IMG/VR virus record: IMGVR_UViG_3300009320_000004
Location: 1 to 64,000 of that record
DNA: 64,000 nucleotides
Source: a virus
Reading direction: 5' to 3' (one strand)
Below, piece by piece: positions 1 through 8,302 of the stretch. The stretch's first letter is position 1; each line of letters starts with the position of its first letter. Under the pieces are notes generated by a model that made no database searches, was not told the origin of the DNA, and worked only from the letters and a program-made list of their open reading frames with translations. The translations under genes were made by a program, and so were the position numbers.

Positions 1-156
1 TTCATTATGGACATCATCAAGCTCATCATGAGTGTCACGCAGGGGGAGTCGGAGGGTTTCCTGTCCGAGGAGGGGCAACTGGCCCCCGCCGTGGGCATCG
101 AGGGAATCCCCGAGGAACCTCCCGTCCCGCCTGACCCCGAACCGGATGTGCTGTAG
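1..156 (+). CDS. C-terminal end of an unknown protein (partial)
   Basis: The reading frame is open from the first base and ends in TAG at 154-156. The visible 51 residues are hydrophobic and helical at first (IMDIIKLIM), then acidic, finishing in a proline-glutamate-aspartate tail (EEPPVPPDPEPDVL). The Shine-Dalgarno of the next gene starts right at the stop, so the two are probably cotranscribed. It lies just ahead of the baseplate genes and may be a virion or tail-chaperone-type protein, but the fragment is too short to name. Confidence 0.6.
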   Translation, partial: FIMDIIKLIMSVTQGESEGFLSEEGQLAPAVGIEGIPEEPPVPPDPEPDVL

Positions 157-164
157 GAGGTAGT

Positions 165-1055
165 GTGGCGTCCTTCTCGAAAATGAGCGTCTGGCCGGTC
201 GGTTACTTCAGGGCCACCACGAGCTGGCTCCTGCGGAACCGGAAGGCTGTGTCCGCTCGTGTCGGGGCGATTGACGCCGAGGTCGAACGCATTGGGTTCG
301 TGACCGTGGCCTACAAGCTGACCACGGAGGACGGTGAGACGAAAGCCACGGAGGAGCGCATCGGCTTCTCCGTCACGGAAGGGTCTTCACTGGGGAGGCT
401 CTGCCAAGCCTACGTGGCCAATGGGGGCAACCCGCTGGACATCTCCCCCTTCATGCACCCGGACAGCACCGAAATCGTTTCAGAGGATGCCGACGGCGGG
501 GTCAAGGTCCACCGGGTCTATCCTCACGGGGGCATCGTGGCTCCCATCTCGACAGACTACAACGACCCGATTGCCGTTGAGGGCAAAGAGACGGGCTACG
601 GCTCCTACAGGGGCGGATGGGTCGATGCGGACAGCTACTACCCAGCTCGACAGGGCGGGCGGCAGGACCGGGGCAACTTCGACTCCAACTCGGTCGTCCG
701 GTACATGCACCAGATTCGGAGCTGGGCGAATCAGGAAATCAAGGAACGCTTGCAGGACATCGAGTGGCAAATCATCAAGCTCTGTGACCTTCGGGAGCAA
801 CTGGAAAAGGAGCGGGATGAGGTTCTGGTGCAGGCTTTTGGCGGGGCGCTCTCTGGGGTCAGCGAGTTCGATTCCAATAGGTTCTCCCCTGACCTTCGGA
901 TGCAAGTGCTGATTCAGGATATGTACGAGATGCTCTACGAGACGGACAACGACGGAGAGGTGATTGCTTTCCGGGCCAATCAGGGCAAGGTGCCGTTCCT
1001 CGAATTCACGTTCCCCGATGTGTCGTCGGAGAACCGTGACCCGATGGGCGGATAG
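165..1055 (+). CDS. Hypothetical protein upstream of baseplate genes
   Basis: This 296-residue protein starts at GTG 165, preceded by a clear TAGGAGGT ribosome-binding site that overlaps the end of the previous gene. No family is recognised. Residues about 180-225 are charged and heptad-like (NQEIKERLQDIEWQIIKLCD, then LREQLEKERDE), which suggests a helical hairpin or coiled coil. The N-terminal half looks like a beta-rich domain, and no signal peptide or membrane segment is seen. Its place directly before the gp25-like and gpJ-like genes suggests a tail or baseplate assembly role, which is inference only. Confidence 0.65.
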   Translation: MASFSKMSVWPVGYFRATTSWLLRNRKAVSARVGAIDAEVERIGFVTVAYKLTTEDGETKATEERIGFSVTEGSSLGRLCQAYVANGGNPLDISPFMHPDSTEIVSEDADGGVKVHRVYPHGGIVAPISTDYNDPIAVEGKETGYGSYRGGWVDADSYYPARQGGRQDRGNFDSNSVVRYMHQIRSWANQEIKERLQDIEWQIIKLCDLREQLEKERDEVLVQAFGGALSGVSEFDSNRFSPDLRMQVLIQDMYEMLYETDNDGEVIAFRANQGKVPFLEFTFPDVSSENRDPMGG

Positions 1056-1069
1056 GCCGGGCGGTGTCT

Positions 1070-1094
1070 AGCCTATATGGTCCATTCAATGAGG
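1070..1094 (+). promoter_or_regulatory. Candidate phage promoter, CCTATATG type
   Basis: The intergenic stretch before 1111 contains AGCCTATATGGTCC followed by ATT and GAGG. A closely similar string occurs at 8248-8273 and a weaker one at 52583-52607, each a few tens of bases upstream of a start codon. A shared CTATA core is compatible with a phage-specific promoter, but only conservation by eye supports it. Confidence 0.35.
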
Positions 1095-1110
1095 AAACGT
1101 AGGCGCGAAG

Positions 1111-1902
1111 ATGGCGAAGGATTTTCAACTGGCTTGGCCCTATGACCTCCCCGAGATGGGGGTCTACCAGATTACCTGTGCTGCTTCCGGGCAGGTGTAC
1201 GTTGGGCAATCCCGTCGAATCCGAGGGCGCTGGCGGGACCATGTGAAGGAGCTAAGGGCGGGGAGAGGATGCCCCAGACTTCAGAAGGCGTGGGACCTTT
1301 ACGGCGGGGATTCCTTTACATTTCGGATATTGGAGGAGGTCCCCGACCCGGACCAGTTGGCGGTCCGTGAACAGCACTATATGGATGCTTGCGATGCGTG
1401 CGGTCAGAAGGGCATGAATACTCTCCCGACTGCGGGCAGCTTCAAAGGCTATACCCCAAACGCTGAAGCTCGGGCAAAGATTGGGGATGCGACTCGTCGG
1501 AGGCTGGTGGCGGACCCGACTTTCCAACCAAAGATGGTGAAGGCGGCACTAGACTCGGGGTATGTCCCGACTCAAAGACATCGGGAGAGAGTTGCTGAAG
1601 CCCAGAGAGGGGTGCCAAAAGGGTCAATGTCAGCGGCCCATAAACAGGCGATTTCGGATGCAAAGAAAGGTCAGCCCCCCTTGGCCGCGATTGCAGCGAG
1701 GACGGGTTCGACCCAAAGCCCCGAGACGAAACGCAAGATTGGGGAGGCCAATCGTGGGCGACGTTGGTCAGAGGAACAGCGTCAAAAGATAACGGGCCTC
1801 AAGCGCAGTGAAGCCACTTGCCGGAGGATGAGCGCCGCCCGTAAGGGGATTCCTTGGACCGAAGCCCGGCGAGCGGCACAGCGTAGGAAGGTCAAGGCAT
1901 GA
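1111..1902 (+). CDS. GIY-YIG homing endonuclease (free-standing)
   Basis: This 263-residue protein carries the GIY-YIG nuclease signature: GVY at residues 17-19 and VYVG at 29-32, followed by an Arg-rich helix (RRIRGRWRDH) and the glutamate helix (VREQHYMD). The C-terminal half is a chain of NUMOD3-type DNA-binding repeats (SPETKRKIGEANRG, SEEQRQKITGLKRSE, SEATCRRMSAARKG), as in SegB/I-TevI relatives. It should make a site-specific double-strand break that spreads the gene by recombination. The stop overlaps the ATG of the gp25-like gene (ATGA). Its first residues, MAKDFQLAWP, mimic that gene's start, MSRDFALAWP. Its coding sequence is more AT-rich than its neighbours. Confidence 0.9.
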   Translation: MAKDFQLAWPYDLPEMGVYQITCAASGQVYVGQSRRIRGRWRDHVKELRAGRGCPRLQKAWDLYGGDSFTFRILEEVPDPDQLAVREQHYMDACDACGQKGMNTLPTAGSFKGYTPNAEARAKIGDATRRRLVADPTFQPKMVKAALDSGYVPTQRHRERVAEAQRGVPKGSMSAAHKQAISDAKKGQPPLAAIAARTGSTQSPETKRKIGEANRGRRWSEEQRQKITGLKRSEATCRRMSAARKGIPWTEARRAAQRRKVKA

Positions 1903-3101
1903 GTCGGGATTTCGCGCTTGCTTGGCCATGTCCCCACTTCACAGTGGAGGAGGTGGTGGCTCTAGGGAGCGACAGACGTTCTCTTGATACCCGGCAGCCT
2001 GTGGCTGCTTCCGGGCTGGTGCGTATCCTCGTCAACAATGAGCTGTTCATCCCGCAAGGTGGCCTGTTCTCCGTCGCCCAGCTCTACGGTGCAATCTCCG
2101 GTCCCTACGACCTCGTGGAGAACGAGGACACCCTGACCATCGAGTCCTCCGGGGGCAGCTCGACCATCACCTTCGGCGTTCGAGGCACCCAGCGTTGGAC
2201 CGCCGAGCAGGTCATCAAGGAGATTCTCAAGCAGGGGCTTATCAGCTCGATTCTCCCGGAAGACGTGAACGGGCATCTCCTGTTCTCGGACACCAATAAG
2301 GTCGGCATCGACTCCTTCATCAAGGTCAGCGGAACCGCCGCAGTCTCGTTGGGGTTCGGTGCGCCGACGGGAGTGGGCAACTGCGGAGGCGTCAACTACC
2401 AGTGGCGTGCCACCGGCCAGCAGCTCTATCCCGGCTGGGAACTCGTAATCCGCCCGGACGAAATCACCAACCGCTATCCCCAGTTCAGGGGGGTCATTCG
2501 CAACAACCCCCGATTCAAGGTCACGTACACGACGCCTCCCCAGCGGTGTCTCCGGTGTGGCGGGGGCTACATCGAAAACGACTTCCGGTACGACACGAGC
2601 GGGCTGTCCGTCCTCATCGAGAACGAAGACCTGCTGTATCAGGCCGTCCTCAAGATTCTCCTGACCGACCGTGGGAGCAACCCGTACCATCCGTGGTACG
2701 GCACCCAGCTCCGCTCGCGTATCGGCAGCAAGTCGCTGTCCGGGGTGTCCTCTGTCATCAGCGAGGATGTCCGGCGGGCGCTTTCCCGGTTGGAGTCCCT
2801 TCAGGAGGAGCAGGCCAAGTACCAGACCGTCACCTACAAGGAGCGTCTCTACTCGGTCCTGAACGTGGAGGTGTTGCCGCACGAGCAAGACCCGACCACC
2901 TTCATGATTGGGGTCGCGGTGCAGAACGCTTCGGGGCAGCCGGTCAACCTGAACATCGTGTTCACAGTCCCGGACGTGGTGGCGCTCATGGGGAGCAATG
3001 GCCTGATGTTGGGGACCGAGCAGGCGGGCCTGAGTGCCGAAGAAGCACGGACGATTTACGTTCCCGGTGGCAGTCGCCTTCAGTTGAACAGCGGGAGATA
3101 G
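1899..3101 (+). CDS. Baseplate wedge protein, gp25-like
   Basis: This is a 400-residue structural protein. The second half contains the pattern of gp25/gpW-type baseplate wedge proteins: a helix (LLYQAVLKILLTDRGSN) followed by YHPWYGTQLRSRIG, the usual place of the conserved proline and glycine next to the terminal beta part. A CLRCGGG pair of cysteines sits just before it, and the N-terminal 200 residues are an extra beta-rich domain not found in the short T4 gp25. It lies directly before the gpJ-like gene with a 1-bp gap, the standard order for contractile-tail baseplates. The start ATG overlaps the stop of the GIY-YIG gene, with the ribosome-binding site inside the nuclease coding sequence. 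Confidence 0.7.
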   Translation: MSRDFALAWPCPHFTVEEVVALGSDRRSLDTRQPVAASGLVRILVNNELFIPQGGLFSVAQLYGAISGPYDLVENEDTLTIESSGGSSTITFGVRGTQRWTAEQVIKEILKQGLISSILPEDVNGHLLFSDTNKVGIDSFIKVSGTAAVSLGFGAPTGVGNCGGVNYQWRATGQQLYPGWELVIRPDEITNRYPQFRGVIRNNPRFKVTYTTPPQRCLRCGGGYIENDFRYDTSGLSVLIENEDLLYQAVLKILLTDRGSNPYHPWYGTQLRSRIGSKSLSGVSSVISEDVRRALSRLESLQEEQAKYQTVTYKERLYSVLNVEVLPHEQDPTTFMIGVAVQNASGQPVNLNIVFTVPDVVALMGSNGLMLGTEQAGLSAEEARTIYVPGGSRLQLNSGR

Positions 3102-3102
3102 C

Positions 3103-6100
3103 ATGGCGAACACGCCCCAGTTCTACGGGCCGGATGGAGTGCTGAGAAGTGAGTACATCTTCTCCACGGACATCTCGACGCGATTCTTCCGGGGGACAAC
3201 TGACCCCGACACGGTAGACATACAGGTGTCCATCCGGGGCGGCGGCTTCACCTCGGACCCCGACTCCATCATCTTCGAGGGGACGGAGTTCACCATCCCC
3301 AACCCGTCGGCCTTCCCGGCTGGCTTGGAGCTGTACCCCGGCGACAACATCATCGAGGTGCGGGCTGTCCTCTCGAACGGTGAGACAACTGCGGTCGGCA
3401 CGGTCAACGCCCGGCTGGCCCTCGACCGGGACGTGAAGGCCGGGATTCTGGCCCCGTCCGGGGTGTCCATCGAGAAGCGGGACCACACGGTCCAAATCAT
3501 GTGCGAGGGACTGGTCGATTCCAACGTCGTCGGGTATCACTTCTACGCCTCTACCGACCCCGGAGGAGGGACCGCCGGGTACTTCCGCATCAACCCGGAG
3601 ATGGTCGTTTCCAGCAACACCACCGAGGAAACAGACGAGCTGGGGGACCTCACGGTGGACGCCACCGTGGCCACCAACGCCGACGGGGAACCCGCAGCGG
3701 ACCCGCTGTACCTGAACGTCATCGGCCAGCAGGTGGACCGCATCGGGACTGTCTTCCAGACCGACTACAACCAAGCCTTCCCGATTCCCGAGGTGGTGAC
3801 ACACCTCAAGACCACCGTGACCGTGGAGTCCGTGCGCCGGGTGCAGATGTTCTCATTCACCCACGACCGGCGGTCCACCACAACCTCGTCGGACAATCCG
3901 GCCATCCCGAATTCGGCGTTCCTTGCGCTCCCGGACCAAGACCCCCTGTACTACGTCGTCACGGCGGTCTACCTCATTGGTGGAGACGAGTACGAGTCGG
4001 TCTTCAGCCCGGAACTGGCAGCCGCGCCGCTCATCATCACCCCGACGTTGGCGTTGCTGCCCCCTGTCACCCACCAGCAGGTGGTCCGGGACACCGCTCT
4101 GGCCCTCTTCCGTTCGCAGCCCGAGCTGGACATCAAGCCGGGCGCACCCCTGCGGGATACCTTCATCGACCCGTTCGCAACCGAGGCGGAGCGTATCCGA
4201 TTCGTTCTGGGGTTCGTGCAGGCTGCCCAGAGCTTCTCCTCGTTGCTGGCCATCGACGACCCCGGCAACTCCGGGACTTCGTTGCCGGTGAACCAGTCTC
4301 CTTACAAGGTGGCCCTGAAGCAGGCGTTCTTCCTTCAGTCCGACGCCGACACCCAGCTCGTCATCGACAACGCCTTCGACGCTCTGGCCGCCCGGAGAGG
4401 GGCCGTCCGCCGGACCGGCTACCGCGCTCGCGGCGAGGTGACGGCCTACATGACCACCCAGCCGACGACGACACAGCAGCTCGTCATCGGGATGCAGGCG
4501 ACCGGCGGGGGCATCAACTTCCGGCTCACCTCGGCAGGGGCCATCGCAGCCACGGGTGCCGGGACGACGTACAACCCCCAGACGGGCCGCTACTCGACGC
4601 GGGTGTTTATCCAAGCCGAAGACGCCGGAGAGGCGGGGAACCTTGCTCCGGGCCAAATCAAGTCGCTGCTGAACGGGCCTCCGGGAGTTCAGGTCGTCAA
4701 CGAGGGCTACACCTTCGGCGGGCGCAACGCGGAGACGAACCGGGAGCTGGCCACCCGTGCCGACGGGCTTCTGTCCGCCGTGGACTCCGGCACCTACCGG
4801 GGCTACGTGCAGACCACCATCGACGTGCCGGGCGTTCGGCAGGTCAACGTGGTGGACGCGGGCCATGCCCTGATGATGCGTGACTGGGACTCCGACTACG
4901 AGAAGCACACGGGCGGCAAGGTGGATGTGTGGTGCCGGGGCGAGAGCCTTGCGACGCTCACGGACGGCTTCGCCTTCAGGTTCGACTTCAGGTTCAACCA
5001 GCAGTTCGAGCCGGTCGGGGACATCCAGAACCTCCAATTCCGGGCCATCGACGATGCCTTGTCGGACGACAACCCGCTCATTGAGATGCTGGACAACCCT
5101 GACTGGGATTTCGTGTTCGAGGACCACACCACGGGCTTCGTGTTCGACCTGACCGACGTGCAGGTCATCGCGCCGGACGGCATCCAGCTCTCGCAGGCCA
5201 ACAACGACCCGGTGAACATCTCCTTGACGGATGTGTTCCGGGGGTCGTACCGCTACCGCACGAGCAACAAGCACATCTTCACCCGGCAGCCGGTCCGGGA
5301 AATTGTCACGTTTGCGGGCGACCCAACCCGCTCGGGGGTCATTGACCCCAGCGCCTACCGGCTGTTCACAGGGCTTCCCCTGCTCATGGGAAGGTCCTCC
5401 GAGGCTGGGGACTACGTGCAGGTCGTCGTCCCCACGGACGGGACCGAACCCATCGAAGTTCCCTCGGGCGACCCCATCGTGGTCACGGGAGAGGAGCATG
5501 TCATCCTCGAAGGCCCGGAGTACCTGAACAGCCTCGGGGCCAACAAGACCACGGTCAGAATCTACACCGTGGACCGTGTTACGGAGTATTACGGCCCCTT
5601 CCATCCGGGAGACGTGCAGGACTTCACCTTCCTCGACGAGGAGGGCGAGAACCCGCTCGCGTTCGTCCTGACCGACGACTCCCGTATCGAGGAGGGGACC
5701 ACCGTCATCGTGGACTACCAGCACGATGAGAACTTCGTGGTCACGTACCAGTCCAACGCCCTCGTGGCCGTGGCCCAGAACGCCATCCGGTCCATGAGGC
5801 ACGTCACGGCGGATGTCCTCGTGAAGGACGCCCTCCCGACGGGCGTGGACATCTCCGGCACCATCGTCATGGTGAAGGGCAAGTCCAAGGATGTCGTGGA
5901 CAGCGCGGTACGGACGAACCTCTCACGCCTGTTCGGGGCCGTCTCCCTCGGGCAGCCCCTCCGCCAGTCGGACATTATCGGGGTCATCGAACAGGCGACC
6001 GATGTGTCCTACGTGGTGACGCCGCTGGTCAAGATGGCCAAGACGGACGGCTCCATGGTGGTCCGGGAGGTCATGCGGACCGGAGAGGACACCGACGTTG

Positions 6101-6621
6101 AACTCATCACGGCGTGGTCCAGCGACCTCGTGAAGGTCTACCTGCTCGGAGTGGACGTGGCCTTGGAGAGCGGCACCATCGACGGCGGGGGTTCCTTCAA
6201 TGAGCCTCGCGGCGTGTTCCGCGACGAGGTGGCGTTCACCCTGTTCGACACGCCCCCGAACTACAACGGGGTGCCGCTCAAGTACGCAGCCATGGGTGCC
6301 TACATCATCGGCAACGACGGCTTGAACATTCCCGGCTTCAGCGACGACGCGACGCTGGCCGCCGAATACCCGCTGGCCAGCGGGGACGAGCTGGACACCC
6401 TGCGACAGCAGATTACGGCCCGGCGTGTGCTGGTCACAGTGGTCACGGGGGATGACCCCACGACGAACGAGTGGACCGTGACCTACATGGTCTACGGGGA
6501 CACCGGGGTCAAGAACATCGAACCGGGGCCGACGGAGTACCTGCAACTCGGGGACTTGGACTTCAGCTACGACGAGGACACGGACTTCTCGGCGCTGGTG
6601 AAGGGGAGGCGCGGTAACTGA
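3103..6621 (+). CDS. Baseplate J-like protein
   Basis: This 1172-residue protein is much larger than P2 gpJ (about 300). The baseplate J signature is clear around residues 490-570: GEAGNLAPGQIKSLL, then GVQVVNEGYTFGG, then AETNRELATRAD and the helix VDSGTYRGYVQTTID, with VRQVNVVDAG after it. The N-terminal part (about 90-230) looks like a fibronectin/Ig-type beta domain (VQIMCEGLVDSNVVGYHFYA). The section after residue 700 probably adds beta domains exposed on the baseplate rim. It should join the wedge to the tail hub or fibres. Its stop overlaps the next start as TGATG, so translation is coupled. Confidence 0.85.
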   Translation: MANTPQFYGPDGVLRSEYIFSTDISTRFFRGTTDPDTVDIQVSIRGGGFTSDPDSIIFEGTEFTIPNPSAFPAGLELYPGDNIIEVRAVLSNGETTAVGTVNARLALDRDVKAGILAPSGVSIEKRDHTVQIMCEGLVDSNVVGYHFYASTDPGGGTAGYFRINPEMVVSSNTTEETDELGDLTVDATVATNADGEPAADPLYLNVIGQQVDRIGTVFQTDYNQAFPIPEVVTHLKTTVTVESVRRVQMFSFTHDRRSTTTSSDNPAIPNSAFLALPDQDPLYYVVTAVYLIGGDEYESVFSPELAAAPLIITPTLALLPPVTHQQVVRDTALALFRSQPELDIKPGAPLRDTFIDPFATEAERIRFVLGFVQAAQSFSSLLAIDDPGNSGTSLPVNQSPYKVALKQAFFLQSDADTQLVIDNAFDALAARRGAVRRTGYRARGEVTAYMTTQPTTTQQLVIGMQATGGGINFRLTSAGAIAATGAGTTYNPQTGRYSTRVFIQAEDAGEAGNLAPGQIKSLLNGPPGVQVVNEGYTFGGRNAETNRELATRADGLLSAVDSGTYRGYVQTTIDVPGVRQVNVVDAGHALMMRDWDSDYEKHTGGKVDVWCRGESLATLTDGFAFRFDFRFNQQFEPVGDIQNLQFRAIDDALSDDNPLIEMLDNPDWDFVFEDHTTGFVFDLTDVQVIAPDGIQLSQANNDPVNISLTDVFRGSYRYRTSNKHIFTRQPVREIVTFAGDPTRSGVIDPSAYRLFTGLPLLMGRSSEAGDYVQVVVPTDGTEPIEVPSGDPIVVTGEEHVILEGPEYLNSLGANKTTVRIYTVDRVTEYYGPFHPGDVQDFTFLDEEGENPLAFVLTDDSRIEEGTTVIVDYQHDENFVVTYQSNALVAVAQNAIRSMRHVTADVLVKDALPTGVDISGTIVMVKGKSKDVVDSAVRTNLSRLFGAVSLGQPLRQSDIIGVIEQATDVSYVVTPLVKMAKTDGSMVVREVMRTGEDTDVELITAWSSDLVKVYLLGVDVALESGTIDGGGSFNEPRGVFRDEVAFTLFDTPPNYNGVPLKYAAMGAYIIGNDGLNIPGFSDDATLAAEYPLASGDELDTLRQQITARRVLVTVVTGDDPTTNEWTVTYMVYGDTGVKNIEPGPTEYLQLGDLDFSYDEDTDFSALVKGRRGN

Positions 6622-6878
6622 TGGCTGCCCCGATGGCAATTTTAGTTCTGGCCGATGCAGCCGGGCAACGAACCGAGCTGCCGTGGATTCTCGGAGCTTC
6701 AGTCCCCGCCGGATTGACGGTGAGGGAGATGGTCCTGAACAACACCCCCTCCTACTGGGAGTTCCATACCCTGTGGGGCATCGTGGCCTCTGCCGGGGAG
6801 GCGTTGCGTTGGCGATACAAGGACTGGGTGGGTTGGCAGCATGGCTGCTTCGGTGAATTGGCCGGGGCATACGAGTAG
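6621..6878 (+). CDS. Small hypothetical protein between baseplate genes
   Basis: This 85-residue protein starts at an ATG overlapping the stop of the J-like gene (TGATG), with AGGGGAGG upstream. It is rich in tryptophan (TPSYWEFHTLWGI, then WRYKDWVGWQ), a composition often seen in small interaction domains. There is no signal peptide or clear membrane span. Being wedged between the gpJ-like and gpI-position genes with almost no spacing, it is probably a minor baseplate component. No family is recognised. Confidence 0.6.
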   Translation: MAAPMAILVLADAAGQRTELPWILGASVPAGLTVREMVLNNTPSYWEFHTLWGIVASAGEALRWRYKDWVGWQHGCFGELAGAYE

Positions 6879-6880
6879 AG

Positions 6881-8245
6881 ATGGCAGACAGGCCAGAAGA
6901 CAAAACGACGCTTCCGGGTCTGGTCCCCCAGAACCCTGCACCCTTCGACGAGGACAGTCAGGGCCGCAAGAACGCGGTGGGTTCACAGGTGGACCGCATC
7001 ATGGAGGTGTTCCTCAAGCTCCTGCCGAGCAACTACGTCTCGCAGGTGACGGGGCCGAACTACACCCTTCAGTATCAGGCGGCTGCCGAACAGATTGCCT
7101 CGTTCCAGATTTCCGCGCAGGAGGTCTGGGCCGACTCGGTGTACGACTACACCCGGTCCGAGGTCCTCTATCAGATTCTCGGGGCGCTCGTGTTCCCGGA
7201 TGCCGAGTCAGATGGCTGGCCCGAGCTGGAAGGCGACCTCACCTATCGGCAGTTCCTCAAGAGGATGGTCATCCTGCTTCTGCAAGGAGCGACAGCCGCG
7301 ACGGTGAAGGAAGGGGTCGAGCTGCTCACCGACGCCCTCGTCGAAGTCATCGAGAAGTCCGTGGCCGCCCGCACGACACCGAACTCAGCATGGGGGCCTG
7401 CGGACCAGTTCACCTTCGAGGTGAACGTCACCGGCTCGCGGACCCTCGTAGTCGGTGAAGAAACCATCACGCTCGAAGACTTCCCGGACGACCCCTTCGT
7501 CCTCCTGAGTAATGTCTCCATCGTGATGCGGGCCTTGAAGGCGGCCCACACCCTTTACGACTACCGGCACTTGTTCCGGGAGTCCTTCGGGACGCTGTTC
7601 TCCGACACGATGGCGTTCGACTACGACATCTATCATTACGACGACTTACGGAAGTTCTGCCTCGGAGCGGAGCGGGTCACGGGGACCGACGGAATCACCC
7701 TGACAGACCGTTCCCTGTTCAGCGATGCCAATCGGGACTTCACCTCGATTGCACCCGGAGCCGTCCTCACGATTCTGTCCGGGCCGAACGCCACGGATGC
7801 CAGCTCCACGGATGAGGGCTGGGTAGGCCGCTACAGGGTCGAGGAAATCCGGGTCTTCCCAGTAGGGGACGACACTACTGCGAGGGCGTACACGACCGTT
7901 AGCGGCCTCTCAGGGACCGCTACGGTGTCCGGGGATGTCATCACGGACCCGTCCCAGAACTGGGCGCTGGCCCCCGAGGGGGACATCCTGACCTTCACGA
8001 CCGGGCCGAACGCGGGCAATTACCGCCTCAAGACAGTTCTGGGGAGCAACGGCGGCCCGGTCGGATTCGTGGACCCGGCGCATGTGGCGACTCAGGTGCG
8101 GGCCGCCCCCAGTCTCCTGAGAATTCGCAACCGAATGGCCCAAGCAGTCACGGGTCAGGATTACATGGTGACTGTGGACAGACTCGGCGTGCAGGTGCCA
8201 AGGCCCGTGGTTGGGGAAGATGCTTCCGAGTTCTTCTTCCGATGA
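6881..8245 (+). CDS. Probable baseplate/tail-tip protein in the gpI position
   Basis: This is a 454-residue protein. Residues 35-155 are helical, with repeated leucines and conserved-looking turns (VDRIMEVFLKLLPSNY, YRQFLKRMVILLLQGAT), as in gpI-like proteins that bridge wedge and fibre. The remainder is beta-rich. The identification rests mainly on gene order: gp25-like, gpJ-like, then this protein, then fibres, as W-J-I-H in P2-type phages. Two similar segments (SDANRDFTSIAPGAVLTILSG and DPSQNWALAPEGDILTFTTG) look like duplicated small beta units. It ends a tight baseplate run, and a promoter-like element follows its stop. Confidence 0.55.
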   Translation: MADRPEDKTTLPGLVPQNPAPFDEDSQGRKNAVGSQVDRIMEVFLKLLPSNYVSQVTGPNYTLQYQAAAEQIASFQISAQEVWADSVYDYTRSEVLYQILGALVFPDAESDGWPELEGDLTYRQFLKRMVILLLQGATAATVKEGVELLTDALVEVIEKSVAARTTPNSAWGPADQFTFEVNVTGSRTLVVGEETITLEDFPDDPFVLLSNVSIVMRALKAAHTLYDYRHLFRESFGTLFSDTMAFDYDIYHYDDLRKFCLGAERVTGTDGITLTDRSLFSDANRDFTSIAPGAVLTILSGPNATDASSTDEGWVGRYRVEEIRVFPVGDDTTARAYTTVSGLSGTATVSGDVITDPSQNWALAPEGDILTFTTGPNAGNYRLKTVLGSNGGPVGFVDPAHVATQVRAAPSLLRIRNRMAQAVTGQDYMVTVDRLGVQVPRPVVGEDASEFFFR

Positions 8246-8247
8246 TT

Positions 8248-8273
8248 GGCCTATATGTCCGGTTCTATGGAGG
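8248..8273 (+). promoter_or_regulatory. Candidate phage promoter, CCTATATG type
   Basis: Directly after the stop of the gpI-position gene comes GGCCTATATGTCCGG, then CTATGGAGG. It matches the element at 1070-1094 over most positions and lies about 50 bp before the next ATG at 8303. It could start a transcript for the fibre genes. A SigA/RpoD-type -35 is not evident. Confidence 0.35.
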
Positions 8274-8302
8274 CCCTGCTTTGACGGTCTGAGGGAGATA
8301 AC

